From Henckelia pumila (taxonomy: Eukaryota > Streptophyta > Magnoliopsida > Lamiales > Gesneriaceae): 64,000 nt of DNA. This document shows, piece by piece, positions 22,926-36,413 of this stretch. The notes below the pieces were generated by a model. It searched no databases, had not been told where the DNA came from, and was given only the letters and a program-made list of their open reading frames with translations. A program made the translations under genes and the position numbers. Numbering within the stretch: the stretch's first letter is position 1; every line of letters begins with the position of its first letter. The stretch is from the NCBI RefSeq assembly GCF_033568475.1, contig NC_133121.1, forward strand, positions 129,364,375 through 129,428,374. Direction: 5' to 3'.

Positions 22926-24588
22926 AAATTCAATAGAGTGATTCAAATTAAAAATTACCATGTTTGTATCTAATTATAATACCATAATTATGATAGAAAT
23001 TCTAAATTTATATACAAAAAAAGAGACTGTATAATATTTCATAGGAATTAAAAATTGACTTTATTTCATCAGATATGTTATCCTCAAATTAAATCATGCA
23101 AATTTAGGGAATTTGGAAACAAAAAAATCATCTTTACTTTGTAAAATCTTTCTATAGGTTATAAATAAATATTTAACCTAAATTAACTACTACATTAAAT
23201 CATAAAACCTAATTTCAATGTATTTCCTCACCGGCAGTCTCTTAAATCCATTAGTTAATTTTATTCTCTTGTCTCAAATTTTTTATTAATTCTCAACCTT
23301 CAGTCTGTATTCTCCTAGAAATTTTGTCAAGACTTCAAGTCTATTGGAAAAGAGGTAATTCAATGTATCGATTAATATTCTAAATACGATTTCATAAATT
23401 TTTTGTTTCTCTACAATTTTATTTTTTAAAACAATTTTGTTTTTCCTTTCTTATACTATTTTTTTTTAAAATCTTGCATGTTGAAAAAATATGAGAAAAC
23501 TTTTATATATTTCTCTGAGAATTTCTTTCCTTTTTTTGCAAGTATTATACCTTGAAACTCGAAAGTAATTTTTGACGGAACATTCAATTTCAATTATGAG
23601 ATTCCATGATTAAAAACTTGACTATTGTATTATGTCATTTATTTTTTAATGATTTGGAATTTTCGATTGCATTTTTTATTTGAAAAAAATCTTTATGTTT
23701 TCTTGTCGCACTGAACAAAAAATATTCTAAGTTCATTAAATATTTTTATATTAACTTATGTTTTTTGGTGTTATTGTATTCATAATGTATTTTTGTCTAT
23801 TGATGATCATTCTTCATTATTAAAAAATCGCAAAACCTCCCGAAAGTATCCCAAACTGCATATCTACATTTACAAGAAAAACCACAATTATAACTATCTG
23901 TGAAACCGAACCGTGCATAGCAATTTGGTTTGAATTTTATGAAAATATCGCTCAAACCGTACCGTAATCACCTCCAATAGATTTGTATATAAAACTTGAA
24001 AAAACTAAGTTGGATTATTATCGTACATAGAAATCAGACAGAAATGACATTTGAGTTTTGATCAGGGCATTATTGATAGTATTGTTAGCGGAGAAACAAG
24101 AGAAAATGAAATTGGAAAATAATTTTGCTTCCAACAAGAGTAGTAACACATGGTACACATTATTAATTGCTTATGTCTCTTTTGAAGAACAGAAATGGTG
24201 AATACATTTTGAATTTTATTTAATTATTGTACATTTCGAATAAGTTTAATTTTTGCTCCTTTTTCACATATTTAATTTAAATTATATTATAAATTACATA
24301 TATCTACTCAATCACTGAACCGTTTTCATGTGCAACGTACGTGTTGTTTACTAGTTTTATAAGATATTTGAATAAATCTCTATATCAAGTTTAGATAATT
24401 AAAGAAAGCAAGATTCAGAAACTTCATGTACGTAAAACTCACGCACAAAATCAATCAATAAATTATTAACACTGTAAATCCAAGAATATCCCAAATAAAT
24501 AAAGAAATTCTAGACCCACATGCATGACCACTTCCTTCTAATTCTTCCAACGTTTTTATCTCTGCAAATACATCAATTTCTCAATAAA
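22926..24588. other. Unassigned AT-rich intergenic stretch
   Basis: No supported reading frame. A short segment near 23890-23980 has repeated AACCGAACCG/CAAACCGTACCG text of the kind seen in decayed hAT-like MITEs, but no boundaries can be set. Confidence 0.35.
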
Positions 24589-26977
24589 AAGATGAGCCAT
24601 TAAACCATCACCATGCGATTCTCTAACAAGTAAATCCCTAATTGAATTTCTAGGAATGCACAATCCATTTTCCTTAAACAAGTAGCCATCATGCAAATAA
24701 AATCTTCCTTGAGGACTATGCATACATGACTTATACATTACACCAAATTCACTATCACTAGCATACAATTCTTTCACATGCTCAAAATCCAAAAACTTAG
24801 CATCTAAAGTAGTTAAGAGAACGTACCTTCGGGACAATGCATCCGCTACCACATTTTCCTTGCCTTGCTTATACTTAATGACGTAAGGAAAAGTTTCCAC
24901 AGATGCCACCCACTTTGTATGTCTCTTATTCAACTTTTGTTGTCCTTTGAGATGCTTCAAAGATTCATGATCCATATGAATCATGAACTCCTTTGGCCTC
25001 AAGTAATGCTGCCACGTCTCGAGCACTCGCACTAGCTAGAGCATAAAACTCCTTATCATATGTTGGATAATTCAACACTGCTCCATTCAACTTTTCACTG
25101 AAATATGCCACTGGCTTCCCTCCTTGCATCAACACTCCTCTGATCCCTACACCTCAAGAATCACATTCAATTTCAAACGTATTAGAAAAGTCATGCAAAA
25201 CTAATAAAGAAGCATTAATTAATTTTTGCTTGATAATATTGAAAGATCAACTCTCAAATGTTCCACATGATCATCCAAGTTCGTGCTATATACCGATATA
25301 TCATCAACGTAGACAACCACAAATTTTCCAATATATGCACGCAAAACATGATTCATTAAACGCATAAAAGTACTAGTGCATTAGTCAAACCAAAATGCAT
25401 AACCATCCATTAATACAAACCATACTTTTTTTAACGCAGTTTTCCACTCATCTCCTTCTTTCATCCTAATCTGATGATAACCACTCTTAAAATCAATCTT
25501 GTTAAAAATGCTAGAGCCATGAAATTCATCTAACATATCATCTAGTCTAGGAATAGGATGTCTATATTTGATGGTAATGTTATTTATAGCTCTACAATCC
25601 ACACACATACGCCAAGATCCATATTTCTTAGGGACTAACAATACAGGCACTGCACTTGGTGACATCGACTCTCACACAAATCCTTTATCTAAAAGCTCAC
25701 TTACCTGTTTTTGCAGTTCCTTTGTCTCGTCTGGATTGCTCCTATAAGCTGGACGGTTCGGCAACACACTCCCTGGCACAAAGTCGATCTGATTCTCAAT
25801 CCCTCTCAAATGTGGTAACTCCTGAGGTAGCTCCTCCGAAAACAAATCCTCGAACTCTTGCAAAAGAGATGTAATTAACAACGCTCTTAAGATCTTCGGC
25901 TATATCACTTGTGTTTAGGAGAAACTTCTTATAAAAGATCAACACAAGTGGAACATGAGAATGCAAAACATCTCTCAACTCACTTTTTTGGACCATATAC
26001 ATCTTTTTTTCAGCCTCTTTTCTTTAACTTTTCTTTTCAACTTTTTTTCTTACTTTTCTTTTCTAAGGTCATCTCACTTTTTTTATCACTCTTTTTTTTG
26101 GCCTCTTCTATTTTTTTTTCTTTTCATTTGATCCTCAAACACTTGCTTTGGAGACATGTGTAATAGTACAATTGACTCTTTTTTCATAGTAAAAGAATAC
26201 TTATTTCCAAACCCATCATGCACTACCCTCCTATCAAACTGTCACGGTCTACCTAACAAGATATGACAAGCATGCATAGGTACCACATCACATGCTACCT
26301 CATCAACAAAATTACCAATATAAAATGAAACTGCTACTTGTTTGGTAACCTTCACCTCCGCACAGTCATTAAACCACTGCAACTGATATGGCTGAGGATA
26401 CTTTAAAGTAGGCAACCCCAATTTCTCCACTAACTCACAACTAGCTACATTCGTACAACTCCCACCATCAATAATGATACTGCACACCTTCCCATTCACA
26501 AAACAACGAGTATGAAAGAGATTTTCTCGTTGACTATCTTCATCCTCCTTAGGTTGTGTATTTAAAACTCTCCTAGTCAACAACATCTCACCAATCACCA
26601 AACCATATCCCTCATCATCAGGATCCTCCAACTAAGGAATATCATCATAATTCTCAACCTCCTCACTTTCAGACTCAATATCACCACAAGCATTAATAAT
26701 CATTAACTTTTTATTTGGGTATTGGCTAGCAATGTGGCCAATACCTTGACATCTAAAACACTTGATATCTCTAGTACGACTAGAAGAAGTTTCAGATTTA
26801 CCTTGCTTTGGCGCCTCCAGTTTGGTGTCAGATTTTGGTTTGGACACCGGCTTGCTATACTCTCGTTTTGCAACGTTTGGACGCCAAGAAGTCGACAACC
26901 CTCCACCGGATGTATCTCGAGCAACTCCTCTCCGCCTGAGCTGTTGCTCTACTTTCATGGCTGTCTGTACCATCTGA
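24589..26977 (-). pseudogene. Gypsy-A-related fragment (gag knuckle to RNase H), decayed
   Basis: This minus-strand fragment aligns with the Gypsy-A internal region: gag with zinc knuckle CFRCQGIGHIASQY (last cysteine changed to tyrosine, right side), protease region IIDGGSCTN (near 26460), RT with the motif YVDD intact (near 25300-25309), and RNase H/linker at the left. About 300 bases between RT and RNase H are missing near 25250, and several frameshifts split the frame. Both ends stop without LTRs. Because it keeps YVDD where Gypsy-A has YFDV, it is a sister copy, not a copy of the mutated one. Confidence 0.87.
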
Positions 26978-27176
26978 TGTGATCATGGAATATTTTTAGT
27001 CCACTAACTTTCAGTATATTGGGTTTTGATCGACTAAGTTTTAGATATTACTTTTGGTACATTATATTTAATTTTTTTTTTCTAGATTTCAATCTTATTT
27101 TTTCGGAGTGCTAATATGGAGTTATAAAATATTGATGTGACATCGAAAATTATTGGCTTGTTATATCTTATGTCAG

Positions 27177-27178
<2 letters not shown>

Positions 27179-27232
<54 letters not shown>
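27179..27232. repeat. (TA)n microsatellite
   Basis: About 26 TA units. Confidence 0.95.
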
Positions 27233-27234
<2 letters not shown>

Positions 27235-27419
27235 CAAATCAAGCCTTCCAAAAAAGAAAACTTCAAGTTTTTCCGCTCAAAATATTTATTTCAAATAGAT
27301 TATGCATTTATGTAAATAAAAAATTAATTAAAAAATAAAAACATATAATTTAAATATTTCAAAAAATAGATGTATAATAGCATCATCATTATAACTCATC
27401 GATTTTGGTGTCATCCACT

Positions 27420-27420
27420 A

Positions 27421-27457
<37 letters not shown>
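27420..27457. repeat. Compound (AC)n(AT)n microsatellite
   Basis: About ten AC units followed by about eight AT units, next to a foldback element. Confidence 0.95.
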
Positions 27458-27460
27458 CAA

Positions 27461-27614
27461 TTTTGCTATCATGCCCACTCACTGTGCCCACCTAATGTGC
27501 CCACCATGAGGTGGCACTCAACTATTGGATGTGATGAATTGTGCGTCCAATAGTTGAGTGTCACCTCATGGTGGGCACATTAGGTGGGCACGATGGGTGG
27601 GCAGGATAGCAAAA
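27461..27614. mobile_element. Foldback MITE 1 in TA repeat
   Basis: A near-perfect palindrome. The left arm TTTTGCTATC..GTGCCCACCTAATGTGCCC pairs with the right arm GGGCACATTAGGTGGGCAC..GATAGCAAAA, leaving a loop of about 16 bases (TGTGATGAATTGTGCG). It is non-coding and flanked by TA-rich microsatellite on both sides. Confidence 0.75.
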
Positions 27615-27630
27615 CATTATATATATATAG

Positions 27631-27768
27631 AGTTCTTTTATGGTGCCCAACACTATATACTCACTTCATGCCCACCATGTACAATAGATGAGTTGACCGG
27701 TACAATAGATGAGTTAACTTGTACATGGTGGGCATGAAGTGGGCATATAGTGTTGGGCACCATAAAAA

Positions 27769-27772
<4 letters not shown>
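27631..27772. mobile_element. Foldback MITE 2 in TA repeat
   Basis: The left arm AGTTCTTTTATGGTGCCCAA pairs with the right arm TTGGGCACCATAAAAAAACT, with further pairing through CATGCCCACCATGTAC. The loop contains a duplicated ACAATAGATGAGTT. It is distinct in sequence from foldback 1 but in the same TA context. Confidence 0.75.

Positions 27773-27808
<36 letters not shown>
27773..27808. repeat. (TA)n microsatellite
   Basis: About 17 TA units directly after foldback 2. Confidence 0.9.
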
Positions 27809-27813
<5 letters not shown>

Positions 27814-28870
27814 ACATAAAAATATACTAAAAAAAGAAAAAAATTACAGTTTCCCGCCTAAAACAAATTACTATAAATAGTATTATCAATAAAAATTTAA
27901 AAAATATGCATTATTATATCTCATACTTGCCTCTTCGATTTTTGTGCATCTATCTTACTAAAAACTTATAAATTATGGGATGTCTTTTGGATAATGTTAT
28001 AAAAAAATATTAGAAATAACTCAAAGATACATAATTTATTTATTTTTACTATATCTATTAAATCTACATATATATATATATATATATATATAAATTTATA
28101 CTAAAAAAAACTATCATTTTCCCGTCTAAAGTTTCTTTTCAAAAATATTAGATATTTCATAAATACAAATAAATATATTATTGAATTTAAAATTATAGAT
28201 AAAAATAATATTGAAGATTCAAAAAAAATTAACTATTTTACCCATAAAATTTAATAATATAAATAAAAATACGATTGAATTTTTTTAAAAATTAAAATAG
28301 TTTTTTTTGTGATTAAACAAAATTTACTTTTTGTTTTTAATAAGCTAGTTGTTTCGCCAATATACAATTATACATATACGCAACAACATTTTTACAAAAT
28401 GATATTATTTAAAATAATCGTGATTAAACAAATTTATAATTTATGATTTAATATGATGGTTGTTTTGAAATAATTGCATTATTATGAGTAAATTATAAAT
28501 TTGATAAATTAAAATTTAATGATATTTTTCATGTTTTTGTAAATTTCAGTTGGTGTTAGAAAGTTATAAATGTTTCATATCACATGCATATACATTAGTG
28601 TATGGATAAAATTGCTACTACTGCTGGGTTGACAAGTAGTGAGTTACTACTGTTCTGATTCTGATTGTAGGGGCAGTAGCTCCTTGCTGCCAGTGAGTTC
28701 AATAGTGTTAGCCACTAAACTCTCATTTCTCCTGGATCTCGAAGGTTGACCAACAATTATACTTGTGCGGAAAAAGGTCAACTAAGAGATTGGAATGCAT
28801 CAATTGGTTCTACTGGTTTGTGACTGTATAAAGCAGTAAATAACATAGTAGATTGTTTCTGGATGTTCGG
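27809..28870. other. Unassigned, very AT-rich
   Basis: Another TA run lies near 28067-28092. No gene or bounded repeat is recognised. Confidence 0.4.
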
Positions 28871-29138
28871 AGCTTCTTAAACGAGACGAGCCCGAGCCCG
28901 AGCTCGCGAGCCTCCTAAATGAGCCAAGCCCGAGCTCGAGTTCTTGAGCCTATTAACAAACATGTTCGCGAGCTCACGAGCCGAACATTCTTAAGCTCAA
29001 GCTTGGCTCATGAAAATTATCGAGCTCGAAATCAAGATCAAGTTCGGCTTGATAAACTTAACAAACGAGCTCGATCGAGCTTTTTACCGAGTCGAGCTCC
29101 GAATAACTCGCAAACCATTAGATTCGTTTACATCCCTA
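28871..29138. mobile_element. MITE-like element rich in GAGCTCG motifs
   Basis: The text is dense in GAGCTC/CGAGCC words and ends CGTTTACATCCCTA. This resembles the plant repeat families whose ends read TAGGG(A/G)TGTAAACGA. The left end lacks the expected inverted copy, so the element is probably truncated. Confidence 0.5.
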
Positions 29139-29159
29139 GAAATTACCCATGAAAGAAAA

Positions 29160-29161
<2 letters not shown>

Positions 29162-29194
<33 letters not shown>
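29162..29194. repeat. (ATT)n microsatellite
   Basis: About eleven uninterrupted ATT units. Confidence 0.95.
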
Positions 29195-29197
<3 letters not shown>

Positions 29198-30250
29198 TAG
29201 ATAAGAAGTCGATACATTATTAGATAGATAGTAATGAATTAACCAATAGGATGAATGCCATGGAAAATGCCGGTGTTGGTCAAAGTACGATGCGATTATT
29301 CATGGGAGTGATGAAGAAAAATCCTTCCACTCAATTGATTCTATACTTGGCAAATAGCAAAGAGCAAAGAGGTACATTTCCGATTTTCATATTTCGTTTC
29401 AATGCCTCTTGTACATCTACTTAAATAGTTTATGTGACATTTGTTGATACATTTTTCCGTTGGTGACATAAATGTTAATAATCAAATTCTTTGCATGATT
29501 TGTTAGACTTTCATTAATTTAAAGAAAGAATTTCCATCTTATTAGATTTGGGAAATTGGGCTTGTTTGTATACCCCGAGGGATTTTGATGTCATATACTG
29601 GTGCGTGCGTTATAGCTTGTGGAGAAACTTCTTCGGTCTTCAATTTTTACAAGAACGTAGTACTTGAGATTATTTAAACTGTTTTTTAATCTTTTCTTTC
29701 ACAAAATTTAATTTTTACAAGAACGTAATATTTGAGATTAATCTTTTCTTAATCTAAATTTTTTAAACTTTTTTTAATCTTTTCTTTCACAAAATTTAAT
29801 TTTTACAAGAACATAATATTTGAGACTACTTTTGGAAAACATTTTTAATTTTTCTTTCACAAAATTTTTAAATTTTTCTCAGAAGCAATTCCAAACCAGT
29901 AAATATAAATCATGATGAAAAGCTTCCGGGTCTACTTCCTCTAAATTCCCAATTTTCAATATGTTGAGGCATTATTTTGTTCGAGGATAAAATGATGAAT
30001 GTTGTATAATATATGAGTGTATATATATATATTTATACTCTAATCTATTTTAGAAATTGAAGTGATAAAATCTCATATGGATTCAATGAGGGAAGGAAAG
30101 TTCCCAAATGAAAATCATTAAAAAATTTGATGTATAATCTTTTACGAAAGATACCAAAGAATGTAAAAAATACTGCCAAATTAGAAAATAAAAATAAATT
30201 TTTTATAACTCTCCATAATTTCAGATCATGCAGATTGATTCAACTCAATC
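29195..30250. other. Unassigned spacer with a local direct repeat
   Basis: AT-rich. At 29643-29865 a segment containing TTTTTACAAGAACGTA and TCTTTTCTTTCACAAAAT recurs about three times with drift. No gene is recognised. The right part runs into the 3' end of the helicase gene. Confidence 0.45.
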
Positions 30251-30694
30251 CAACATAAACAAAGAAAAAGCCTCGGTTCTTCCACAATAACCGGATGCCA
30301 TGAAATGTTCACAACTCGGGCATCTTTTAGTCTTTACAATGAAAGGGTCATGAGATACACATCATATTTGAAATTCTGGCATCATCTGCCTCGCGAGGCA
30401 AATACAAATGCATAATTTCATACAACCCTTGACCATAAACAACAGTAAACTATTCGTCCGGCGACCATAATTCTGTAACAGAAAAGACGGCGGTTAAAAT
30501 ATGGATGAACCAAATGTTGCCGAATTACTATTCCAATGCCGAGGCATCTAAAGAACAAAGACTTCAAAACAAAGAAGGGAACGTATACACAGTTCTTTCG
30601 GTGAACCAAACATTTACGCGAATCAATAGCGTAGGTAGCACAACTCACCAGTGTAGCAACTCCAGAAAATGAAGCAACAAGCCCATACCACAGA

Positions 30695-33600
30695 TCATTG
30701 ACAGTAGATAGCTTGATCTATATGTGGAGGGATCTGCTTAATCTCGGTTCCTAGTTCTTGTTCAATCCTATACCTGAAGGATGAAGACAACATGTCGAGA
30801 TCAAAAAGATATCTAAAATGGATACACTCTGTTGATATGCAGGACTGAAATCTTACAAATTGAAGCGATCCTCGTAGGTAATCAGATTCACGGCTAACCC
30901 AAGGTGTCCAAACCGGCCTGATCGACCAACCTACATGTAACATGAACATTTATGAGGACATAGTGCCTTGAGAATGAAAAAGACACCAGCCAAAATAACA
31001 GAAGTGTGTACCCTGTGTAAATATGTTTCTGAGTTCTTGGGAAAATCAAAGTTAATAACGACGTTGACGGCTTGAATGTCTATCCCTCTTGTAAATAAGT
31101 CTGCAATTTGATCACAAGAATGGGAAAACAATGTAATCATGGATGGGAGACAAAAAAGCATTGGAATGGAATTAGAAGTATGAACACACTTGATATAGCA
31201 GTCCACACAATTAAACAATCGAATCAATAAATTTCTAGAAAAGCTATATTGCAGTGCAGAGGAAGGATAGTTCTTAGAAAACAATCCATGGTCAAAGGGT
31301 GAAGCAAAGGCATGATGGGTTTACTACCAATTAAAAAAGCAAAGTTCAAATCAAACAATATGAAAATAATTAAAATTCACAAACTTTGCCACCCTGTGAA
31401 ATAGATTTCAATTCCTCACCCCAATCCAATTGTGTCACACCTTTCCCAAATGAGAAGATCAAAAGATTTAATGCATCAGATCTTTATTAAAAAAACAACA
31501 TTCAACAAAGTTCTGACAAGCATGAAAGAGCGATGTTTACAGCAAATTGGTATGAAAATTACTGCTCAGAAAACCACCACCATAATGCTTTAGCTATGTG
31601 TATGGTTATCTACCCAAAGACAAAAGCAACTAAAAACATAAAAAACCGAAACATGGTCCTGGTAATAAGTCCTAAAGAACATACCAGTGCAAACAAGATT
31701 TCTGCAGGCACCATTGCGGAAGTCATGAAATACTCTGTTCCGATGATCTTGAAGCATCTTGGCATGAATATAGAAGCAAGAATAGCCAAGCTCTGTAATT
31801 TTCTTGGCAAGAAGTTCCACTCGATTCACAGAATTGCAAAAAATAATAGATTGGTTTATTTGAAGCTGCAAGGGAAAGACAACAAATCTGTTAAGAGTGT
31901 GTCTAGATGGAGAAGTCTGCTAGTTTGGACACAAAAGCACCAGGTTCATTTTTTTCAGGAGAAAAAAGCAGATATCAATTTGTCCTTGGATCGATTAGTG
32001 AAAAATGATTTTTTTTCCTAATTCTTGAAAAAGAAGCTGAAGGGAAAACCTAAAAGTAATATTTGTTGGCATTATATATAAAAGCACTTTAAAATGCCAA
32101 AACATAAAATCCAGAAAACGTGGTTTCAAAACTTCCACTTATACTTGATCACTAAAAACATTTAAAAATAATTATCATATCTTAATCTTAACATAAAAAT
32201 ATGTGTACTCTATAAAAAGACTTAAAAATCATGATTAATAAAGTTTTTAATTTTAAATTAAGTGCTCCTGACCCAAACTTTTAAAAACTAAATGACCGGA
32301 AAAGGCAACTGGCAAAGCAAATGCACAGTGATTAAACATATGCTTAATCTTGTAAACCTTCGAAAATAGAGTGTTGAGGCAGTGAACTTTCTGTCTTTCT
32401 TCCACAAAAGCATAATACTGAGTTATACCCTTGAGGGTAAGCTCATCCATAAGGTTGATTATGTAAGGCCTTTTCAGGTACCTGTCCTTGAAATCTTTCA
32501 CCGTAACAGGAAATGTAGCAGAAAACATGAGAATCTGACGATTTGCAGGTAAAAAGGCAATCAACTGCTCAATAGAAGGTTGAAACTCGGGTGACAAAAG
32601 CTTATCAGCCTGAAATATATCAGAACAAAGAGGATAAGATCTAACCAACCCACTTTCTAACACATCTAGTACATCAATTGTTCAACCAACCGCAACCAAA
32701 ACATGTTGGCAGTCCATACCTCATCCATTGCTAGCATTGCACAATTTTTCAAAATGCAAATACCCTTTCTTGCAAGATCAAGGATTCTTCCAGGAGTTCC
32801 AACTAGTAGATGAACCGGTTGATAAAGCCGCATTATGTCATCTTTCAAGCTTGTTCCACCAGTAGTTACCATGACTTGAATTTTTAAATGCTTCCCAAGT
32901 TCTTTGCAAACTTGGGATGTTTGAAGAGCCAATTCTCTGGTCGGCACTAGAATAACAACTGCAAAGATGCTCATATGTAAAACACCACAAAAAATGACTG
33001 GATACTGCAATATCTGCGTAACAGACACCCAAATGTATGTCCACATAGACAATGCCGATAGTATGATATGGACCAGTCAAAATGGATATGGGGGAAGAAT
33101 CAACACAAATGTATATAGATCTAAAATAAAATAGTTTGCAAGACAAATAACCCCTATGATTGATCTAATTGTCATGAATTAAAGCTAAAGTGATTATCAG
33201 ATCATGTAAGTATCATACTACCTACAATCTTAGAAAGTCCTTCCATATATCGTGTAATGGGAAAAATCAGGTGACTCTTTCTCAATAGGAAATTTAAAGT
33301 GTACTACAGCATATTTGACTTAACCTCAGTTTCAGCTCTCACAATACAAAGGTCCGGCTGCTATAAGCCTAATACAAGGTCCTAGTTCCCTTACAAAGTA
33401 CATCCAAAGAGACCCAAGATGATAAAGATGAGGAAAATCAAAGAGATATAATGGACCTTGAATAGCATTTTTATCTTGATCAATTTTTTCCAAGGCAGGA
33501 ATGCAAAAGGCAGCAGTTTTTCCAGTTCCATTTTTTGCCCTAGCTAAGATATCACTTCCAGTGAGAGCAATCGGTATGCTCTCCTCTTGGATTGGGGATG

Positions 33601-35475
33601 GCCTCTCAAAACCCTTCTCATATATTCCCATAAGAAGTTCACGCTTCAAAAAGTAGTCTTCAAATTCATTTCCTTTTGTAGCCGTAACATCCTAAAAGAT
33701 AAACAAATAGCAATCAGGAATTCATGCGTACCAATATGCATACATACAGAAAAACAGACAAACTGCCAATGAATGCTTAAGAACGATAAACTTCCTGAAC
33801 TTCATTCTAACAACACAACAGTCCCAAACAAAAATGCCAAAAATACAACCTGGAAGGGTGTCCACGGACAAAATGTATTCTATAATCAGAGACTACTCAT
33901 CAAAAAGTTCAGGGCTACCAAACTGCAGACTAAAGTTACTCAGGTACATACTTGGTTAAGAAAGAGATCGCCTTCAGTTATTTTCATTAATATAGTAACT
34001 CTTGATGACAACTAGGCCCTAAGGGTTTCGCCGAGCAGCTTAACAATCAATTCAGCCAACACACACAACAAAAGTATTTCCCTATGCTAGCTTAACCTGA
34101 GGTTCTTTTATAAAGGGTTGGCTTACATCAACACATAATACTTAGTGAGTAAAAGCATCACAAGAAGGCTAGTTTAAAAAAGGACAATGAGAAGTTAGTG
34201 ATTAAGCAGAAGCCTCCATGAATATCCACCAACATAATAACTAGACAATGTTTCAAGTGCTTGTTGACTGATTTTATTCAGTGATGAGTTAAACTTTCCT
34301 AGCATAAAATAACATAGTGGTCAACTTAAGAACGTGATAACTACCCAACCATCTTGAACTTTTAATTTCATGGAAAATATTCAAACCATTTCATCAATAA
34401 AGCACACAAGATGAGACAATGAAATTGACTTTGTATGGACACTCCACAGTAACAAGCATCGTCAAAAAATATTACCTCGGTTTTGAAACGGGTATCCTGA
34501 GGCGGTAACTTTAAGCTTGCTTTCCAATCTTGACCACTAGTCAAGAAAGCAATAGAAAATAGATATTTGTGTTAATTATGATAAACCATAGATTACTAGG
34601 ATGATGGATAAGTGAACGATATATGCCATTGAAAGAAATGTGTGTGTATGGGTGGGGTGTGGGGGCGGAGTTATTCAGGAAAACGTCTTCCCGAAAAACA
34701 CGTTGGCACCATGCAGGGACAAAAGAAAACAATCTGAGACAAAACCACGAGCCTCATGCCCCAATGAGGCCGACAAAAACGAAATAAAGACAAAAACTTG
34801 AATGCAGTTTCACAAGCGGCAATCAATTCATAACTGCAATCTGATCTCATTAGACCTTCTCACACACTAGAACAACGGCTACCAGAGTCATTACAATTCT
34901 AAAGATTAGCACTTTTTCTCGTACTTCAAATGCCTAAATTCCATCTCATAGCATGGTCAATTCAATATTATCACCCGGTGAAAGACAAAGATCTTTAGCT
35001 TTAAGATACAGTTCACACTAATTATTCGTTATAAAGAACAAAAAGGGCGTGTAGAAGGCCTTAAGAGGATCTGAGACCAACAACCAATTTATTCGTGAAT
35101 CAAATCGTGAGAAAATAAATTAATATAGTTTGAAGTTAAAAATAAGTTCAAAAAAACAAAAAAAAAACAAACAAACAAGTGACTACGAAGATATTATATT
35201 AACCTCGAATCTACGGCTTCAGATTGCACAGTTTTCTCAACCTCGTCGACAGTTGCATCAGCTAGCGTTAGGTGAGTTCTCGGTAGCCATTGCTGTGGCT
35301 GAGGGTTTTGAAACAACTGATTGCTCTGATTATTATTCGGAGCTGGACCACGCTGTACGTACTGCTGAGCAGGGTTTCTCGGCTGAAAACCATGGTGCAG
35401 CCCCGCATTTGAATGCATTCCGCCCCCTCGGCCGCCACCCATCCCTGGCGGCGGATATCTTGTTCTCGAATTCAT
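30695..35475 (-). CDS. DEAD-box ATP-dependent RNA helicase, DDX6/Dhh1 type (plant RH6/RH8/RH12-like)
   Basis: Nine exons on the minus strand: 35475-35204, 34536-34476, 33691-33457, 32958-32720, 32609-32358, 31865-31685, 31100-31012, 30930-30857, 30773-30695. All junctions are GT-AG and the phases close to 493 codons, normal for plant DDX6 homologues. After a Gly/Gln/Asn-rich N-terminus the motifs are complete: GFERPSPIQ (Q motif), AKNGTGKT (I), PTRELA (Ia), TPGR (Ib), DEAD, SAT (III), SIIFCNS (IV), TRGID (V) and HRVGRSGR (VI). The end [17 protein letters not shown] is typical of this clade. DDX6-type helicases act in cytoplasmic P-bodies in mRNA decapping, storage and translational repression. 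The start is the only ATG at the head of exon 1. Confidence 0.95.
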
Positions 35476-35639
35476 CACAAAGCCCTAAATACGAACACTC
35501 GATCGAAGTTTACACCAAACAAAAAATTGTTCTAATCTCCTACGTTATATCTGTACAAAACAATATAGAATCCTAAAGCTACAACCTGGATGCTGCTGCG
35601 GAATACTTGAAATTTCTTGTGTTAGCTTAGCTATGCTAA

Positions 35640-36156
35640 AAGGGGAGAGTGATTTGCTGCATTTAGGGAAAAATAGTGCACCACTACGTAATTTACCATA
35701 ATTTGTGGGTCTCTTTTGAGATTATTAAAACGATGTCTGGATTTTGTGGCCTTTGTAATGGCGACCATCATGAGACAATTTGAGGTTTGTCAAGACAGTT
35801 TGTAATAAAAGTCATTTTTATGAGAAGAAAATAGTGATTATAGTGTATTTTGAACGATGATCGTTCTCGTTGATTAATAAAATTATTTGCTTCGGATCAA
35901 AAAAAAAAAAAGAGAAGAAAATATATAGTGTTGACACATTCATTGAAATCTAGAAATTGAAATCACTATTTACGTGAAATTCAAAACTGATAAAAACCAT
36001 ATGTGATTGTTAGTTCCTCGTGTTTTTGAATTTCGAATATGCTTACTCTGAAAACATATAAAGATAAAATTGTGTGTTCAAAATTTGAAAAATAAAAGTT
36101 AAGATATTTTTTTAAGAGAGTTTTCAACTCGATGTTTTATAGAAACAGTTTACGTA
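35640..36156. other. Intergenic, likely upstream region of the helicase gene
   Basis: AT-rich, with a poly(A) run near 35888-35910 that could mark a retrotransposed fragment. No clear promoter motif is recognised. Confidence 0.35.
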
Positions 36157-36413
36157 ATTAAAGAGCTTAATCTTACTGATGTTATTGTGAAATCTCATGC
36201 GCTCTTGGTGGTTGATGCTTTGAAGTCTATGGTTATGGATGTTTCAAGTCTGGGCCTAATAGTAGAAGATTATAGTTTACTCACGTCTGAACTACACTCT
36301 TGCTAGGTCGAGTGATTCTTTGTCTGATTATGAAAGTGGGTGTTCTCCCAGTCTTCTGTCATATCTTTGTAAACATTTGATAGTAATGGATTTATTTTAG
36401 TTTTAAAAAAAAG
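36157..36413 (+). pseudogene. LINE (non-LTR) RNase H-like 3' fragment
   Basis: A 49-codon stretch reads like the C-terminal RNase H-like (RVT_3) domain of plant L1 LINEs or their derivatives: VIVKSHALLVVDALKS, then SSLGLIVEDYSLLTSEL. It is followed by stops, a degenerate tail and a short A-run at 36404-36413. Size and decay indicate a 5'-truncated dead insertion. Confidence 0.55.

Noticed and set aside
26722-26982. Plus-strand frames opposite the Gypsy-A-like gag fragment
   Set aside because: They are antisense shadows of retrotransposon coding sequence.
27153-27338. 61-codon frame with an IYIYIY run
   Set aside because: It is a translation of the TA microsatellite.
31533-32021. 162-codon plus-strand frame
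   Set aside because: It is antisense to exon 6 of the helicase gene and its introns, with no domain.
35885-35910. Possible processed pseudogene A-tail
   Set aside because: No upstream sequence is recognisable as a gene or LINE, so only the A-run is certain.
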